The notes under the pieces were generated by a model. That model saw nothing but the letters and a program-made list of their open reading frames with translations. It was not told the origin of the DNA and made no database searches. A stretch of DNA of 64,000 nucleotides, from assembly GCA_036245805.1 (NCBI GenBank), contig BTRK01000004.1:8308001-8372000 (forward strand), read 5' to 3'. This document shows, piece by piece, positions 24,101 to 39,100 of this stretch. The position numbers and the translations under genes are program-made. The DNA is from Pristionchus mayeri (taxonomy: Eukaryota; Nematoda; Chromadorea; Rhabditida; Neodiplogasteridae). Each line of letters opens with the position of its first letter. The stretch's first letter is position 1.

Positions 24101-27100
24101 TCGGCTGCGCGGTCCACACCTCGACGAGCGCCGGTTCGCCCGCGCCCTCTGCATTCTGCGCCGAGACACCGAAGACGTACTGCAATCAGCGATAAAGGGT
24201 CACTGTATTGCACCACACAACCCCCTCCCCTCCATCACTTCTAGCTCAATGCATCCATCCATTCTCACATTAGTCCAAAACTTTACACAATAACGAGAAT
24301 TTTTTTTCCCGAAATTCAACAATTTCCACAATTTTGTCTACTTCCATCCCTTCCTCAGCAGAAACATTGATTCCGAGAAGTGAAGCATACAATCCCTCAA
24401 TCAATACATGTCTACCGTACCTTCTTCTTCGGTGTCAGTCCCACAGCAGAGAAGGTGAACATAGTTGGAGGAACGGGCGCCGTCACTTTCGTCGCTTCGG
24501 GGTCCACGTCATCCGCCCCGTGGTAGGTCACCAGGTATTGCTGCAATATCGATCGATGAGATTCTGCGACAATGATGCCTTGTGGCTGCACAGATCGGCA
24601 CTAGGTAGGATGAGAACTATTACGTAATGCCGCCTTTGATATATCAAAGGCGGCATTAAGCAATAGTTCTCATCCGGCGTAGTGCCCCCGGATCCCAACC
24701 CCCCCCCCCCCACCCTTGCATCACTACATACCGTAATGACTCCATTGGGGTCGTCTGGAGGGAAGAACTTGAGCTTGACTTCGTTGGGCGACACGAGGGT
24801 GAAGAAGAGACGACTTGGTTTGCCCGGAATGTCGTCTCCCGTCCTCACTAGCGCGTCCTTGCTGGGTGGTCCCTCGCCGATGAGAGTGCGTGCGGTTACA
24901 GTGACCTGCGAATGGTTAATTATTGATTACTGTTGCCTGAAATTGGCCTAACAATAGTGTTCAAATCCTTTTAAAAAATGCAACTAAAATCATCCTGAAA
25001 ATTTTTTTACAGTCTTGAAATTTTGATAATGGGCGTTGGTTGATAATATCATTCAGGAACGATAAATTGGCTTGCGGAAGACCGTATAACCAGAATCCAC
25101 AGCCGCTGTTCTCTTCCAATACTCCTCACCTTGTAGGTGGTGGCAGCTCTCAGATTGGAGAAGCTCTCCGTCAGTTGGTCGGGCGAGGCGATCTGCGACA
25201 CGCGCGACAGCGGCTCACGACGGTACTCCGGAAGTCCATCGGAGGGAGTCAGACGAACCTGCAGCACGCAGTGAATCTTGTTATCGATTGGATCAGAACT
25301 ACCCATACCTCCCTCGGCCCCTCGACAATCAATACCCCCCACTCACCGTATATCCGATGATCTCTCCTCCAGCTCCCTCACTCGGCACTTCATTCCACTG
25401 CACGATTGCGCCTCTCTCTCCGCGTGGTTCTATGCGTACATCCGCGGGTGCGAGACTGGGTGCGGACTCGTAGGTCCGCGCGCGGATGGGTGGCGCGTTG
25501 GGCGCGCCAGCCGCCACCGAGCGACCCTCGACGTTCTCCGCGTACAGCTCGATCTCGTATTCGGTCCAGGGAGAGAGATCTCGCAGGGTGATCTCAGTTG
25601 CACGCAGGGAAGCTGTCCGCAGCTCGTGCTAGAAGAGATTAGCCATCATTTTGCCTTCTTCATTTTTTTAAATTTTCCCCAAAAATCACGAGTACAATCA
25701 ATCAATGTCTCGCAGGTGCTACATTGACAATTGCCAAAGAGAGTGAGCAAAACAATAACGAAAAAACTATCCATTTTCATCATCCATTCTCCGTCACCAT
25801 TCCACTATCCCCTCCTGCTCACCTTCTCGTTCTCCTCCTCCTCTTCCATCTCCTCGCTGTTCCTTCCTCTCGTCTGGTTGCTCCCTCCTCTCGGCGCCTT
25901 CCTGTACACGATCAGATACCCGATCGGATCCCCATTCCATTGATGAGTCTCAAAGAAAGGAATTAAAGTCGGATCTCGAAAATTCATGACTGTGTTCTTC
26001 AGGAAATCTATTAAATCGAGAATAAAACCAATTCCAGATTCAACGGGAATACTGTAGCCGATTCTACTACCGTACCTGCAGCGGGGTCCACGAGAGAGTG
26101 ATGGAGGTGGCTGAGTTCGGCTCTGCCCACAGTTTGGGAGAGGGCGCGTCGGGAGGGGCGGGCGAGGTCTGCAAATGCACTCTATCACATCTGTACTTGG
26201 CCAAATTTGCCACTTCATTTATTCCTGGATAATACATGTTTCACGCTTGCAATACCGAGGTTCAATAAATTTTTCACCTGTTTTAGAAATCACAGCTTGT
26301 ATTTGCTAACTCGATCTCGTCTATCACAATGTCCACTCATAACTTCTCCCCTTTATCCCCCCCACCTTGAACATCTTGGTCGCTTCACTGGGTGCTCCTC
26401 TTCCCTTCACATTCTCCGCAATCAGTCTCAGCTGGTAGGTCGTGTGCGGGCGGAGGCCAGTCACCGTCAGCGCACGCGCTTTCGGCGCGCTGCAATCATT
26501 ACAGTAGTATCGCGTCCGATATCCTCTTCTCAGTCTACCGTAGTCCATCCTACCGTACCTGGTGTTAAAGACGGCAGCGAAAATGCCGGCCCTTCCATCG
26601 CCCTGCTTGGCCTCTACATGCCACGTCCTGATGGGCGAGTGACCGTCGAAGCCGGGATTGAAGGAGAGAGAGACGGAACGGGCCTTCACTTCGGAGACAG
26701 CGAGGGCTGACGGACGACCCGGCAGTTCTGAAATGAGATGGAATTGGAAATGCCCAATTTGAAGTATCTGCTTCCCCATTGCTACCCTTTATTAACCTCA
26801 TAAAGTCATTACTAGCCCTCAAACATCGCTAGTAATCATCGTATGTTACAACTAGAGTTCGTAATGCGGCCCTTCGTCTCTTCATTCTGCACACTCTCTC
26901 GACCGGTCGATCGGCGAGAGAGTGCACAGAATAAAGAGGCTGTGGTATCGTTTCACGAACTCTAGTTAGAACCATTCTCCCTATGCCTTGAATAGAGGGC
27001 GCATGCTGCAACTCACCAGGCGGGACTCCGCTCATGAATCGCACTTCCTCGCGTGGTCCATCGCCCTTCGACGTCGCCGCGCGCACGTCCACAGTGTACT

Positions 27101-30100
27101 GTAATAGGGTTACGGTATATCGGCTGATCATACACTAGTACCGTAATCTCGGATCAACTACCGTACCCTTGTCGAGGCGGTCAGATCATTGAGCCAGAAG
27201 ATTGTCTCGGTGCCCTCCACGGTGCTCGTTCGAACATCTGCTGGCGCATAGTCAGACCAGTAACGAATCTGAATAAGAAACATTGTGTGGAGAAATAGCC
27301 TGAAAATTTGTGATTGCAAGTAATCTACACCACCAATATGAACCAATTCAATCTCACTTCACATTAATTCGGAATTATTCGAAAAGGTTTAAAAATTTTC
27401 TCGACCAAGCGCATTAGCGCTCCATCACTGTTACAACCACTGACCAGTCCCATCATTGCTACTAGCAGTACTGTACTTACTTTCCTTTCGAAAGTAAGGA
27501 ACGTACTGCTAGTGACAATAACCCAAATCACACTGGCACCCGATCGTGAAACACATATAGTGCAGCGAGCATCTCCTAATTGCGTACATCGTATTTGGTG
27601 ATTCTCCCGTTGGCCTTCTTCGGTCTCTCCCACTGCACCTTCGCACGGAAGCTCTCCACCTCGTCGACGTTGAGATTCCCCACCGGAGAGGGCGTCGACT
27701 CGTGAGTCACCAACTGAAAAGACATTGAAGTACAGGGCAACTAGTCAGATGGAAACACAACACAGCCTACAACTATGAAAACATGGTATTTGTAGCATTT
27801 TTCAATCCGGTCGAAGTTTAATTACCGTAACGGGCGTGCTCGCTGGACCCTCGCCGGCTTGCGTGTAGCAGAGTACGGTCAGCTGGGCGTGCGTCCACGG
27901 CTCGAGGCCGCCGATTAGCGTCTGCAATTTAATGTTTTTTCGAGAAAAAAGTTGGCGATATCTTTTCATGAGATTTTCAAGCTCTATCACATTGCTCTAG
28001 ACCCTTTACATGTCCTTTACTTCCATGCAGCCATAGAAACGGCTCTTTTAAGAGCCGTTTTTTCTCCCTAGACCGAAATCCTTAAAAGGGCTCTATGACT
28101 ACCCTCCAGCAGCATTCCCGTCGCACCCCCACTCCATAGTCTCTCCCCTCACCTCCATCTCGTACGAGTCTGGTTCCACTCTCTGTTCACTGTAGACGTG
28201 TGCTGCCTCGTCGACGACAAACCCCTGTCCATCCTTCTCCGATGGCTTCATCAGACGCAGTTGCACCTGGAGTTGTCATTATTCGGAATGCGCACAAACT
28301 TCAGAACGACAAAGAAAGCAGTGAAAGAAGTAATCCATCATTGATGCCCTCCACATCACGATATTTTAAAACCTATATCTCTCTCTCTGTAAGAAGTTTT
28401 TTTTATAAATTCAGTCCCACCTTGTATCCCAGATTGACTCCGTTGATGAACTGCTCGTCTGGCTGCTCGAATCGAACGGAGATGGCGGTCGAGTTGAGGA
28501 CGGAGACGGAGACTCCCTTCGGAGACTGAGTCGGCGCTGCGAGGAAAGGATGACATCATCATAATAAGGGGGTACTCGGTTAATCTTGTCATGGCTTGAT
28601 GGAACAAATGCTTGAAATCTTCAGCAGAGCGGATTGTGGAAAATTACTCATGTCAAACACATTCATCGATCGAGGCTATTGCTGACGCTAGTAAGGGAGA
28701 TACCGAAATATTACTCACCTCCTTCCAGAGTGGTTGCTCGAACGCTCGTGGAGAAGACGCCATTGCCTTCTTTGTTGAACGCAGCCACCTACAAATGCCA
28801 AAGTTGTTTCACTAAATCTCATGTAAATGCATGGTTCAATAGCAAGATATAAAAATGATCTACGATTTATCAAATGCCATATAAAATGCAACCAGAGCAT
28901 AGGGCATTTCAATAAAAATTCAAAATTACCAAAATCTCATGCACATGATAACGCGAACATAGCGTCATTGCAACCGCGAAACACCGTCTCCATTCCCCCT
29001 TAAGATCCATCTACCGCACCTCCATCGTCTCACCTGGAACTCGTACTCCTTCCACACGAGCAGTCCCTCCACCGCGTAGTTCAGTCTCTGTCCATCGTCG
29101 ATTCGATTCGTGATCCACGGGATATTGTACCCAGCCAGACGATGACTGCAATGCATCGACATCGTACAGATAATTTCCTACTGCTAATCAGAGCAAGTCA
29201 AGATTTACTAAATGTTCGGTTCATGCTTCACCTCGTCCCTATTAACACTGATGAGCGCTTGTTAGCAATTTGTCATTAGAATCTCATAGCTTTATCCAAC
29301 TCCTTGGCCACTACCGTATTCTCCCTCACTCACGAATCACTCCTACTATACGTCGTCCTACCGTATCCTTCCCCACACCACGCCCTTCACTCACCGCACG
29401 TAGTATCCGTCGATATCTCCGTTCCAGTCCTGACTCGCCGGCCGCTGCCACTGCACCATCACCGTGCGCGCACTCCGCGCCGTCGCGTGCACCTTCCTGA
29501 AACATCGTCCATCGTAATCGCGTTCAATCTACCGTATACTGTTATCATCATATCGCCAACTGAGCTACCGTATCTCCAACTCACGTTGGCGCAGCAGCAG
29601 GCGGCATCTGGGGCAGCGTGATGTTGGGGGAAGGGAGGGAGAATCGTCCGAGGCCGTGCTTGTTCACAGCGGCCACTCGGAAGGCGGCCGTCGACGAGGG
29701 ACGAACCGACTCGAGAGTGTACGAGCAGCACGACTGCAGAGAGAGAGAGGGAGAATCATTCGTAATTATTTTATTGGGCCAATCAGTTGACCTTCACTAT
29801 TCAATCGAAACATTTTAGTGTATGAACAGCGAATTCGGCAACACATCGCCATGCTACTTTTTTTTGAAACATTGCCTTTCCATGGGGTACAACTTCCCTA
29901 GTGACTAAAACATCTTTGAAAATCAACTTCCTGGATTCTCGTCATTTTCACTGATCAAATTCACATACCTCTACATTGTCGGCGATTCTCTCCCAGTCAC
30001 TCCAATGGGGATGGGCAGAGGCCGTGGCGAGGGTCTGCATCTCGATCACGTGCTTCAGCACGGGCGAGTTCCCGTTGAAGCCCTCCCGCCAACTGATTGT

Positions 30101-33100
30101 GACCTGCATGGATTGTTGATTAGGAATATGAAGATAAAAGGACTTAATAATGTGGTGAAATGAGTGAAATCCCGCTCAATACTCTTCATCCTTTCCACAT
30201 TGCAATGGTTTACAGACCATGTCAGATAAGAGATTCATTCATTCCCGCTCACCTTGGGCAGTTTCTTGTCGTTGATGATCACCTCCGCCTTCACCGACTT
30301 CGGCATGCCCGGTCGCTCTGCAAATACACGACGTGTTTGCCAGCTTTGCATTTAATCACGGTACCATCACTACCGTAATCAGAACCTCACCGTAATCTAA
30401 ACAGGTGATGGCCAAATCTACCGTATGCTCACCGATGATTATCAGATTGGCAGCAGCCTCTTCCTCCTTCGCGCCCAGCTTCATCCTGCATCGATACTCG
30501 CCAATGTTGTGCGGACCGGCCTGCAAGCAATCATAAGTAGAATAAAATCAACTGCAATGTCACTTGCCCAATCTAAGCTTCACCATATCTACGTGATTCT
30601 GGCGAATTTTTGTAGTCAATAAGTCTTAAGTCTTGATCAGTTGTCAATTGGGAAAATGTGACATTCCACAACTAAAACAACCGCCGTACTCACTTGTCTG
30701 ATCAGTAGAGCTCCCTTGGGTGCCACAGTGATTCCAAGAGCGGGATTGCCCGAGGCGGGAATGCGCTCGCCCTGAAATGAGCAATCAATAATTCAGTTAT
30801 CAAATCGATAATTTCCCCTATCTACCGTAGTCCTGATATCGTACCTGGAAGTACCAGGAGACCTCAGCGGTACTCCGGTACTGCTCGGCGACCTGGCAGG
30901 GCAGTTCGATGTTCGTCCCGATGAGTATCGATTGATTGGTCGGACCGTACTCCAGCAGCGATCCACCGGCTACCGTAACGCGCGCGGAGGCATGCGTGGC
31001 GCCGGCGCGCGTACGCGCCTCGCACGTGTAGACGCCCGCGTCAGAAGCGCGCACCTGCAGGAGATTAATACTCCGCATCTTCAATTTTCCATGCTATGCC
31101 AGATTTTCGCAAGGATCCGCAAGAATAGACCATCCAACTGTAAATCTCCCACGAAATATATTTCACTCCCCACAATCGCTAATCCACCGTAACCTTCAAT
31201 ACTGTACCTCATGGACGACGAGTCGACCGCCCTCTGCACCCTCGAACGAGTATTTGGCGGAGGGAGCGAGAAGAGACTCTGCATGATAACACGTGCGCCA
31301 TCAATATGTTTTATCAGCAAATTCCAGATTGTATCAAATATTTCCCGTTGTTGGCCTTCATTTGCCACATTTTCGCAACTGTAACCCAACTCTAACAATA
31401 GTAGGAATCGAGTGTATGTGAAATGCAGAAATGAATTTTATTTCTCCTCCCTCACCATTGAACTTCCACACGATGCTGTCCACTGGCTGGGCTGCGCACT
31501 CGAGCGTGAAGGAGGGCTCTCCGGCTGCCACTGTTGTGTCCTGCGGGGGACGCACGATCGAGGGCACCGACGCTGCAATGAACGGATTGCAATAACTCGG
31601 AATAGCGCCGAATTTTTATCCAGCTATCAACACAACTCGAATGCTCAAGGACAATTTGATCTCGGCGAATTGATCGTATGCAATGAAGGTGCCCTGGCTG
31701 ACTGCTCACCCTGTCCTCCTCCTCCCTCTCCCTTCGTCAACTCGTCCATCGACAGCATCGTCGCAGGGGGCAGTCCGTCAAGATCGGGAGTGAATCTTCC
31801 TCCTCCCTCTACCGTACCCTCGTCCGTCGGCCCCGCCGAGCCATCATTCAGCATCGAGGAGGCCACATCTGCAAGCAGAGCTAATGCATCTCGTATTCAT
31901 CGCCCTCTTCATTCGAGTGTTCAGGCGATTGCATCTTTTATATCCACACAGCTATGATATCACACTGCAGCAGTACTACAGATGCACTTCATCCTTATAC
32001 TGCTCATCTATGTTACCGTACTCCTTCCCTCCTCTGTTGCCCCACTCCTCCCATCTCCCTGTCACCGTACTCCTTCCCTCCTCACCGTTGTTCTCTCCCT
32101 CCTGCAGGAAGGTCGTCGCTACATCCACTCCTGCGCCGTTCCTGGCCTCGCATGCGTACACTCCGTAGGAGGACGAGCCGACGTCGAGTGAGAGACGGGA
32201 GGACCGACCGATCTGCAAATTGCGGTAATCTTTAATGGATCCTTTGGTAGTCAACATTCTTTTTTGAAACATATTGTCAATTAGCTATCAGAGAAACCTA
32301 AATCCCTCTTCTTCCAAACGCCTTCGTATTCCCCTCTGACACTGTTCCACAAAGTGGCAACATCTGTCAATTCCCCCCCCCCTCTCGTTCAAATCGCTAA
32401 TCCACCTCTTGATCCTCCTTCTATTGCTCTCTGCTCGCAACTGCTCATAATAGCCCCCCCCCACTCAGATCGAGGGGAGCGAACAACATAATGAACATTG
32501 AGAGGGGGCAGTTCAAGTGGATATGTTCGTGTCAAGGCGCGCGCATCCCTACTCTCTGTTTCCTGGTCTCCTTCTAATAATCTAGTCCCGAAAAACGCCC
32601 TCAACACATGCCAACGCACTTCGCACCTATTCCAACCCCCATAAGTGCTACCGCGTTCGTCTAATCTTCTCTAAACGGCTCAAAAGGGTCGCCGATCAGC
32701 CCTCTCCCATCTATTTGCTCTTGTCACCTCGGCCAGGCGCCAGGAGGTCCCCGGAAATGGCACTTGTGCTCTCTTGTCAGTCAGCCTGTCACTTCCTCCC
32801 TCTTCACACCTTCTTCTTCCACCACCCACTGCTCCTCCCCCTCTTCCCAGATCCAATTCCCCAATCTGGGAGGGAGATCCACGTAGTCCTACAGTGCAAA
32901 CAGCACGATTTCGATCCCCGTGGGCTTCCGATCTCGTCGTCTCCTATTACATCATCACCCAGGGATGATACAAAGTGAGAGACTCGCGGCCCTCGGGCGC
33001 CTCCTTCTTCTTTGAGGCTCGCCGACACATCATCAGTCAAAAGTCATCATAGCCAGAGAGTGCTTACGACCCAATGACCCCTTTCGCTCTCTGCGTCTCT

Positions 33101-36100
33101 CCTACCGCCTTCACTCTTTCTGTCTCCATCGCAATTCTGACACTCGCGCTCACTTCATCGCGGCTCTCAATTAGCCCCATCAATCCACTGTAATAATCCA
33201 GATCCCTTCGATTCGTGATCGTGCTCACTTCTCGAGTTCATTTACGAGGCACGCGCGCGCGCTTTTTTTGCTAAGAGTGCAGCCATAAAAGCGATAACGA
33301 GGGGGTGCTCAGATTCCCAAGGAGAGAACACAGAGAGAGTACTACTAACCTATAGCAGCGGGGCCCGTTTACTGCCTATAAACGCGGAGCGCCAAAGGCG
33401 AACACTGGTAAAGGAGGAGAGAGGGGGAATGCCCGATGAATGGGGCCAAAGAAATCGCCGCGCCAACGATCATTGGGCTAATGTGAAACAACCAACTAGC
33501 CGCATGACATCCTTACTACTGTGTATCTAATAAAGAGTTCGGTAGGTCGCCCTCACCACTTCTCCGTTCATCGTCCATCTGAATCCCTTCTGTGGCGTCG
33601 CTCCTCGAGTGTCCGTGCACGACAGTTCGAGTCGTCCGCCCGGCATACGGTAGATCGTGTCGGGAAGCTTCACTAGACGAGGCGGTCCTACGGATTATTG
33701 ATTATTCTGTAGATTCACCAAAGATCCATGAATCCGATTACGAAATTAATTTGAAACGACTGAACTATCCAATACTGCCAACGTGCAAGTTTTTATTTTC
33801 CACTGAAGCCACTTATTTTCTTCTTGATATTTTTTGTAGCATTTAAAAATCATCTGGATAAAATTAGATAAAATCACTTTAAAAAATAGTGAATGAAGGT
33901 AGTCCAACTCACTGAGCACTTTGATCTTGGCCGACTTGGCCGCCAGTAGTCTTCCTGCTCCCGCATCCGCCTTGCACTCCAGTTGCCTGTTCAGTGCCTG
34001 TCGCTTGCCGCCACCCGCTGCTCGCTTCGTCGACGACGACTCTGCAATGCGACGATGTCTACCACCTCTCGCAACGCCTTGAAGTCGATGATGATCGACG
34101 CTTACCACTCGTTGCACAACCCCATCGCGGAATCTAGTCAAATTTCGACAGGGCAATGTTTACCCACAGATGAAAAGACACCGTCGACCTAACGCTAGAT
34201 TGTGTTGCCCAGTGGTCTAAGGCGCTGTAAATTTTATACTATGGTATGATGGGTTCGAGCCCCGACCTCTACAGTGACTTTTTCCAAGCTTTCACAATTT
34301 TTGCCAACTATTGGGTCCTTCCCTCGAAGCGAGGCAAAAGCGATGGTAAAGGTTGGGATTCGAACCCCATACCTTAGGATCCACCATATAATTTTTCCTA
34401 TGGTAGATGTGATGGGTTTTTCATCTGTGTGTTTACCACCATTTGCACCACATCTACTCACCGGCCAGCAGTCTCCTGGCTGCTCCGGGTGCCATAATCA
34501 GTCTTCGTCCGCTCCTCTCTATCGCCACTCCCTCCTCGGCCTCAGTCAGCGGTCGATCGTCCAGGAACCAACGAACATTTGCGTCACTTTAATGATATCA
34601 TTATGATTATTTAAAATGTTTAAAGTCCCTCGGCATTCGGACCATTTGCGGCTCTGTATAACCCTCCTATTCTTACACCGGTTCAGCCGGAACGCGAATA
34701 AATCCCGGCCGCGCCGAGTAATACACACGAAAAGCGAGCGAGAGGGAGAGGAGAGAGAGAGAGAGGGCTAGTTTCGCTTTTACTTCCATACCGGAACCGA
34801 CCCCCGAACAACATGGTCAATTTGTAAGACACGCCGATTTGGTCAATCCCATTACGAGGATCACGAGATTAATAAATAAGTCAGTAATCGATAGGCGAGG
34901 GTACGGTAAGCGACTCACGCCATCGACGGCACGCAGTCCCACTGCAGCAGCAGATCGGGGTCGGTCATGCTCGCGCCCTCGTCGTGGATTATCACCTGCC
35001 AATTAATCGATACATTCTGTATCACGGTAACCACAGCGACTACGGTACACCAACTGAGTGAGCATTTGGATCTCTATCCTGTCGTACTCACCTCCTCATC
35101 GATGGGTCCGTACAGGATACTGAAGTCAGGTGGCGACGTCGCCTTGCCATCGTGCGTCACATAGTACGACCGTGACCGGAACTCGCCTGCAATATTGCGA
35201 GTTGCATCTCTGTGCAAAGTCCAAAGATGCGACTCATTCCTCCATCTCGCATGCAACATGCGAATCTGATTGGCCTATGATTGGCGCACAGCTGACAGTG
35301 AATGCGCAATATCGATTGCATCTGGTGCAATCTACAGACATCCTTTCCTTTTACCACCTCTAGTTATTTTTGCAACCTCATCCCAAAGAAAGAAATTATT
35401 GATTGAATCTCTTTTCCTCACCCAGTCCCTCGACAGCAGCGGTGACCTCGCATCTCTCCTCAGTGCCCGATGACGTCCTCCTCGTTCCTCGTCGCGGCAC
35501 CGCACTCGAGTCCAGCACCACCAGATCCCCGCGCGCAGTGAGATAGTGCGTCGAATTGGCGTACACCTGTAATAAGCGAGCACTAATTAATAAACTAATT
35601 AACATTCTGCCCCCTTACAACCCCCCTTCTTCTCTCCCTCACTCATCACTTCAACTTCCTCTTCAACGAGTGCAACCCAATCCCATTGTTCGCATGAGCT
35701 TTGCCCTTGATCCCTGATCTCCCCCCTTCCTCCTCTCTACCTTCCCTCTCACCCAACTTCTGCCCTTCCCTCATCCACTCGATCAAACACAGTCTCGATC
35801 ATCAGGCCCCACTTATCGCCGGAAATGGCGGATATTGCGCAATTCCCTTCACTGCCTCTCTCAGGCCCCGACACTTATCAGCTACAGTGCACAGCTGCGG
35901 GCCATGGGGGGGGGGGGCGAGGTAATGCAAACACCTCTGGCCAGTCAGTTCCCTCCCAAGTTACGGCATCCTCTCGGCTTTTGCCCTCTATTACCGTAAC
36001 CATGCCATGGGAACCGAACCGGAACCGGGCGCACAATAAGCGCGCCCCGGGTGGTCGCTCAGTTCCGCCGGTGCCTGCCAACCACCGTGGGAAGCCTCTT

Positions 36101-39100
36101 CCAAAGAGGGTGGCATCATCATCATCATGAGACTGGCACAACAATAATATCGATGCGCAACGAGCGTGAGTAAGTTATACAAAGAGGGTGTGCACGTCAA
36201 GTGCATTTGTCAATGCCTGGGAACTACCGTATACGATCCCTACCGTACCCTCCCCCCTAATGGATGCACAAACTGTTCGCTCTTGAGTGCTTCTCGGCTG
36301 TTATCTTGTTGATGATCACTTGTCCATCCATCTTTGGCTGTCCCCAATCTCGAGCTCCTCCTAAGTGGTTCGGGTACCTTTCTGCCCCTCGTAAACATCC
36401 CCCCATTGAGTGAGTCAGTAGTGGACAGACCCTCAGGCTTTTAGCCTTAATCTCTACCATCTGATCGAGTGAAATCGAGAGTTTTCTTCCCCCAAACAAG
36501 CATCTCTCACGGGTGATCGCGCCCACCTACTCTTTACATTCCGACACTCAAGCTCACAAAAAAAACAGCAAGAGCACCTAGCAAGTGCATAGCACATGCC
36601 TGTCGAAAATGACCATTTATCTTGCAATGAAATGGATTCCATAGACAGACCAGTCAGTCACAAGCATACCATCAATCATAATCGGTCTTTTCAAGGTCTC
36701 GCAATGAGGGGTTCCCTCTCCGTCTCCGAATTGCCCAATCACAGTCCGTAATCTCGTCCGCTCATCACCTTTCTTCTTCTAGATTTGGCCAGAGATTAGG
36801 GGCCCGTGCCGTGTTAGTCCCCATCATTGATTGATCGCTCTCATTGGCCCGGCCTTCTTTTGTGTCTAATCCACGGGGCCTGGCTTGTGGGTAAATTCCC
36901 GAGGCGCGTGGTGCACAAAGTTGATCTAGAGGGGGCTCAGCCCGTGGGGTAATATGATACGCTACATCGCTCTTCTTGACATACACAACAAAAAAGGGGA
37001 TAGCGCGCTAGCGCGACTCGGATCGTCCGGGATAAAGGAGGAGTGAGGGCAGAGGGCAAAGGGGAGTGAGCGATCTCAAGAAGGATGTGCTCTGAGGGAG
37101 CGTAAGTTGTGCACGTTTGCATGGAGAATGTACGGAGTACATCAAGATATCCGATCGCATACATGCTTTCGCTCACTGATCAAAGTCCGGATTTCTCACG
37201 CAGACCGCAGTCACTAAAGATCAAAGACCAGTCCCCTCTCTTCTCACCTGCGCATCGTTGCAGTACCAGAGGAAGACCGGCTGCAGCCTGCTCTCCGGCT
37301 GCGACCCGAGCAGCGCCGGACGACGCAGGTCGTAGGGCGCACCGTGCGGCACCTGCAGTGGCAGTAATTCACTTTCATCTTCCTCTCCAAGCTCTAGGCG
37401 TGATCATTAGAATTAGAAAATGTTCTCTTTATCGCTAGTTTTGCGTACTTTCTCTACTCTACCATGCAAGAGTGTTCGGAATGGGAAGGATCATTCACCA
37501 ATCAGCACTCACCTGCAGCGTGTATTTGACGTCGTCGCGACCCTCGCCCTCAGGCACGAAGTCGTCCAGCCCTGCAAATTTCCATAAATATATTTTACAA
37601 ACTTGAACCAATGCGTCTCTTTGCATATTTCCGGATGACAGGTATTCCAGGCACAATTTCCACCTTTTCCGATCCCCTTGTTGTTTGTTGCCCAAACCCC
37701 TGCTCTTCCTCTCTCTTTCAATTCGCACAGAAGCTACTAATCAGGGCTGGGGGTCAGGGTGGAGAGAGTCCTCTCCTCTCCTCTCCCCTCTAACTTGCGC
37801 ACAATGGAAGAGACCTGTCGCTTCTACTTCTGCGTCCCTTTCTTCCTCTCTCTCTCTCTCTCGTGCCGATTTACTGGCTTTACTCTCCTCCTCTCGCCAC
37901 CCTCTTACTTCTCAATCCCATTCAATGGCCGTGAATGGAGTAGCAAAGCAGCTCATCTCTCTCGCACTTGCTCACCAACTCTCACGCATCAGTACAGTAG
38001 CATGACAGTCAAGAAAAGTGGACTGGAATCGTCTGCTAACGATAGGTCACTAATATCACACACAAGTGCATCACTTGGACAAACAGTGGAAGCGCTGTTA
38101 AAGTTCATCTGGCTCCACTTCATAGGGCACATATTCGATTCGTGTCTCATAGTTCGGCACACGTGCGACAAAAACTGCCTTTCGCTCCCTGTCCTCCAGG
38201 CTCTCAAGTTTGCCTTCCCCCCCCTCAATTTCTCGTCGCGCCTTCTTGCCCTCCTAATGACCTCGTGGAGGGAAGGAGGAGGGCAAACTTGGGGGGAAGG
38301 AGGCGACGGAATAGAGCACCGTTCCCTCTCCCAATCTAATTCCAGAAGACGACTACAAAAATGGAAAGAACACACAAAGGAAAGAACGCGCAGCATCATT
38401 TAGCTGTCTGCGCCAATGATTGAATAGAACAACACCACAACAAAGCACAGTCCGCTAGCTGCTACACCATGATCGAGCATAGTACACCACTTGGAAAAAT
38501 CAGAATAAGAGCATATTTGACCTCAAACACTCCACTCCCTGGACGCCTGGTCATCAACCCTTTCTCGCCTCTTCTTCTAACTTACTTCTCCCATACCCAC
38601 GGTGGTCTCTTCGCGCAAATATTTGTTAGCGGGGCGCTGTCTTCCGGCGTATCTCCCCCACAGGGCAGATTTCCACCCCTCGGGTAAGTGGAATTCTCCT
38701 ACATTCACACACTATCTCGTTGCCAGACAGAGCGAGAGGCGACACGAGATGAGGATAGGTAGATCATTGCTCGGTGACAGCACTCCCCTCCTTTACCCAT
38801 TTTACTCCCTCCAACCCCCTTGTCTCTCCCTCTGAGGTGTGAACTCGCAAGTGCAGTCCTTCTGCTTCTCCCTCATTGCAGCTAATCAATCTTGGTTGCT
38901 CTGAGTGCATTTGCTTTCTCAAGTCGGTTCCTCAAAGCCAGCGAGCAATGGGGGGAACCATCAACCTCTTGACTTATTGGCTGTCCGTTTGGCGCCTGCA
39001 GTCCAGTACTCCTCCAATCTGGACCAGACTGTATGGTCACTTTTCCTCCATCGCTTTTTGCCGGCATTAGGAGGGGTTCTTCTTTTTTTTCCGTTCCACC

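Larger units (their letters stand above)
21260..30103 (-). other. FN3-domain block of the Sidekick protein
   Basis: FN3 repeats start after ERPGMPKSVKAEVI with VTISWREGFNGNSPVL (30.0 kb). They continue with VMVQWQRP/DWNGDIDGYYV (29.4), ISVRFEQPDEQFINGVNLGY (28.5), VQWERPKKANGRITKYD (27.6), VSLSFNPGFDGHSPI (26.6), ITLSWTPLQ/QWNGDPIGYLIVYR (26.1 and 25.9), AIVQWNEVPSEGAGGEIIGY (25.4), VKLKFFPPDDPNGVI (24.75), ISLTWSEEKAG (23.85), ITVAMSPPER/WNADALGYTIYYR (23.4 and 23.2), LAVRWDALPRDQITGY (22.85), VNVSWSAPAERNGEIISY (22.25) and VRLQWEDRVQ (21.75). That gives about thirteen repeats, as in the Sidekick family. Confidence 0.88.

Noticed and set aside
37759..38403. A 214-codon plus-strand open frame
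   Set aside because: It is low-complexity Ser/Leu sequence read from CT-rich intron DNA of the Sidekick gene; no family pattern, no splice context.
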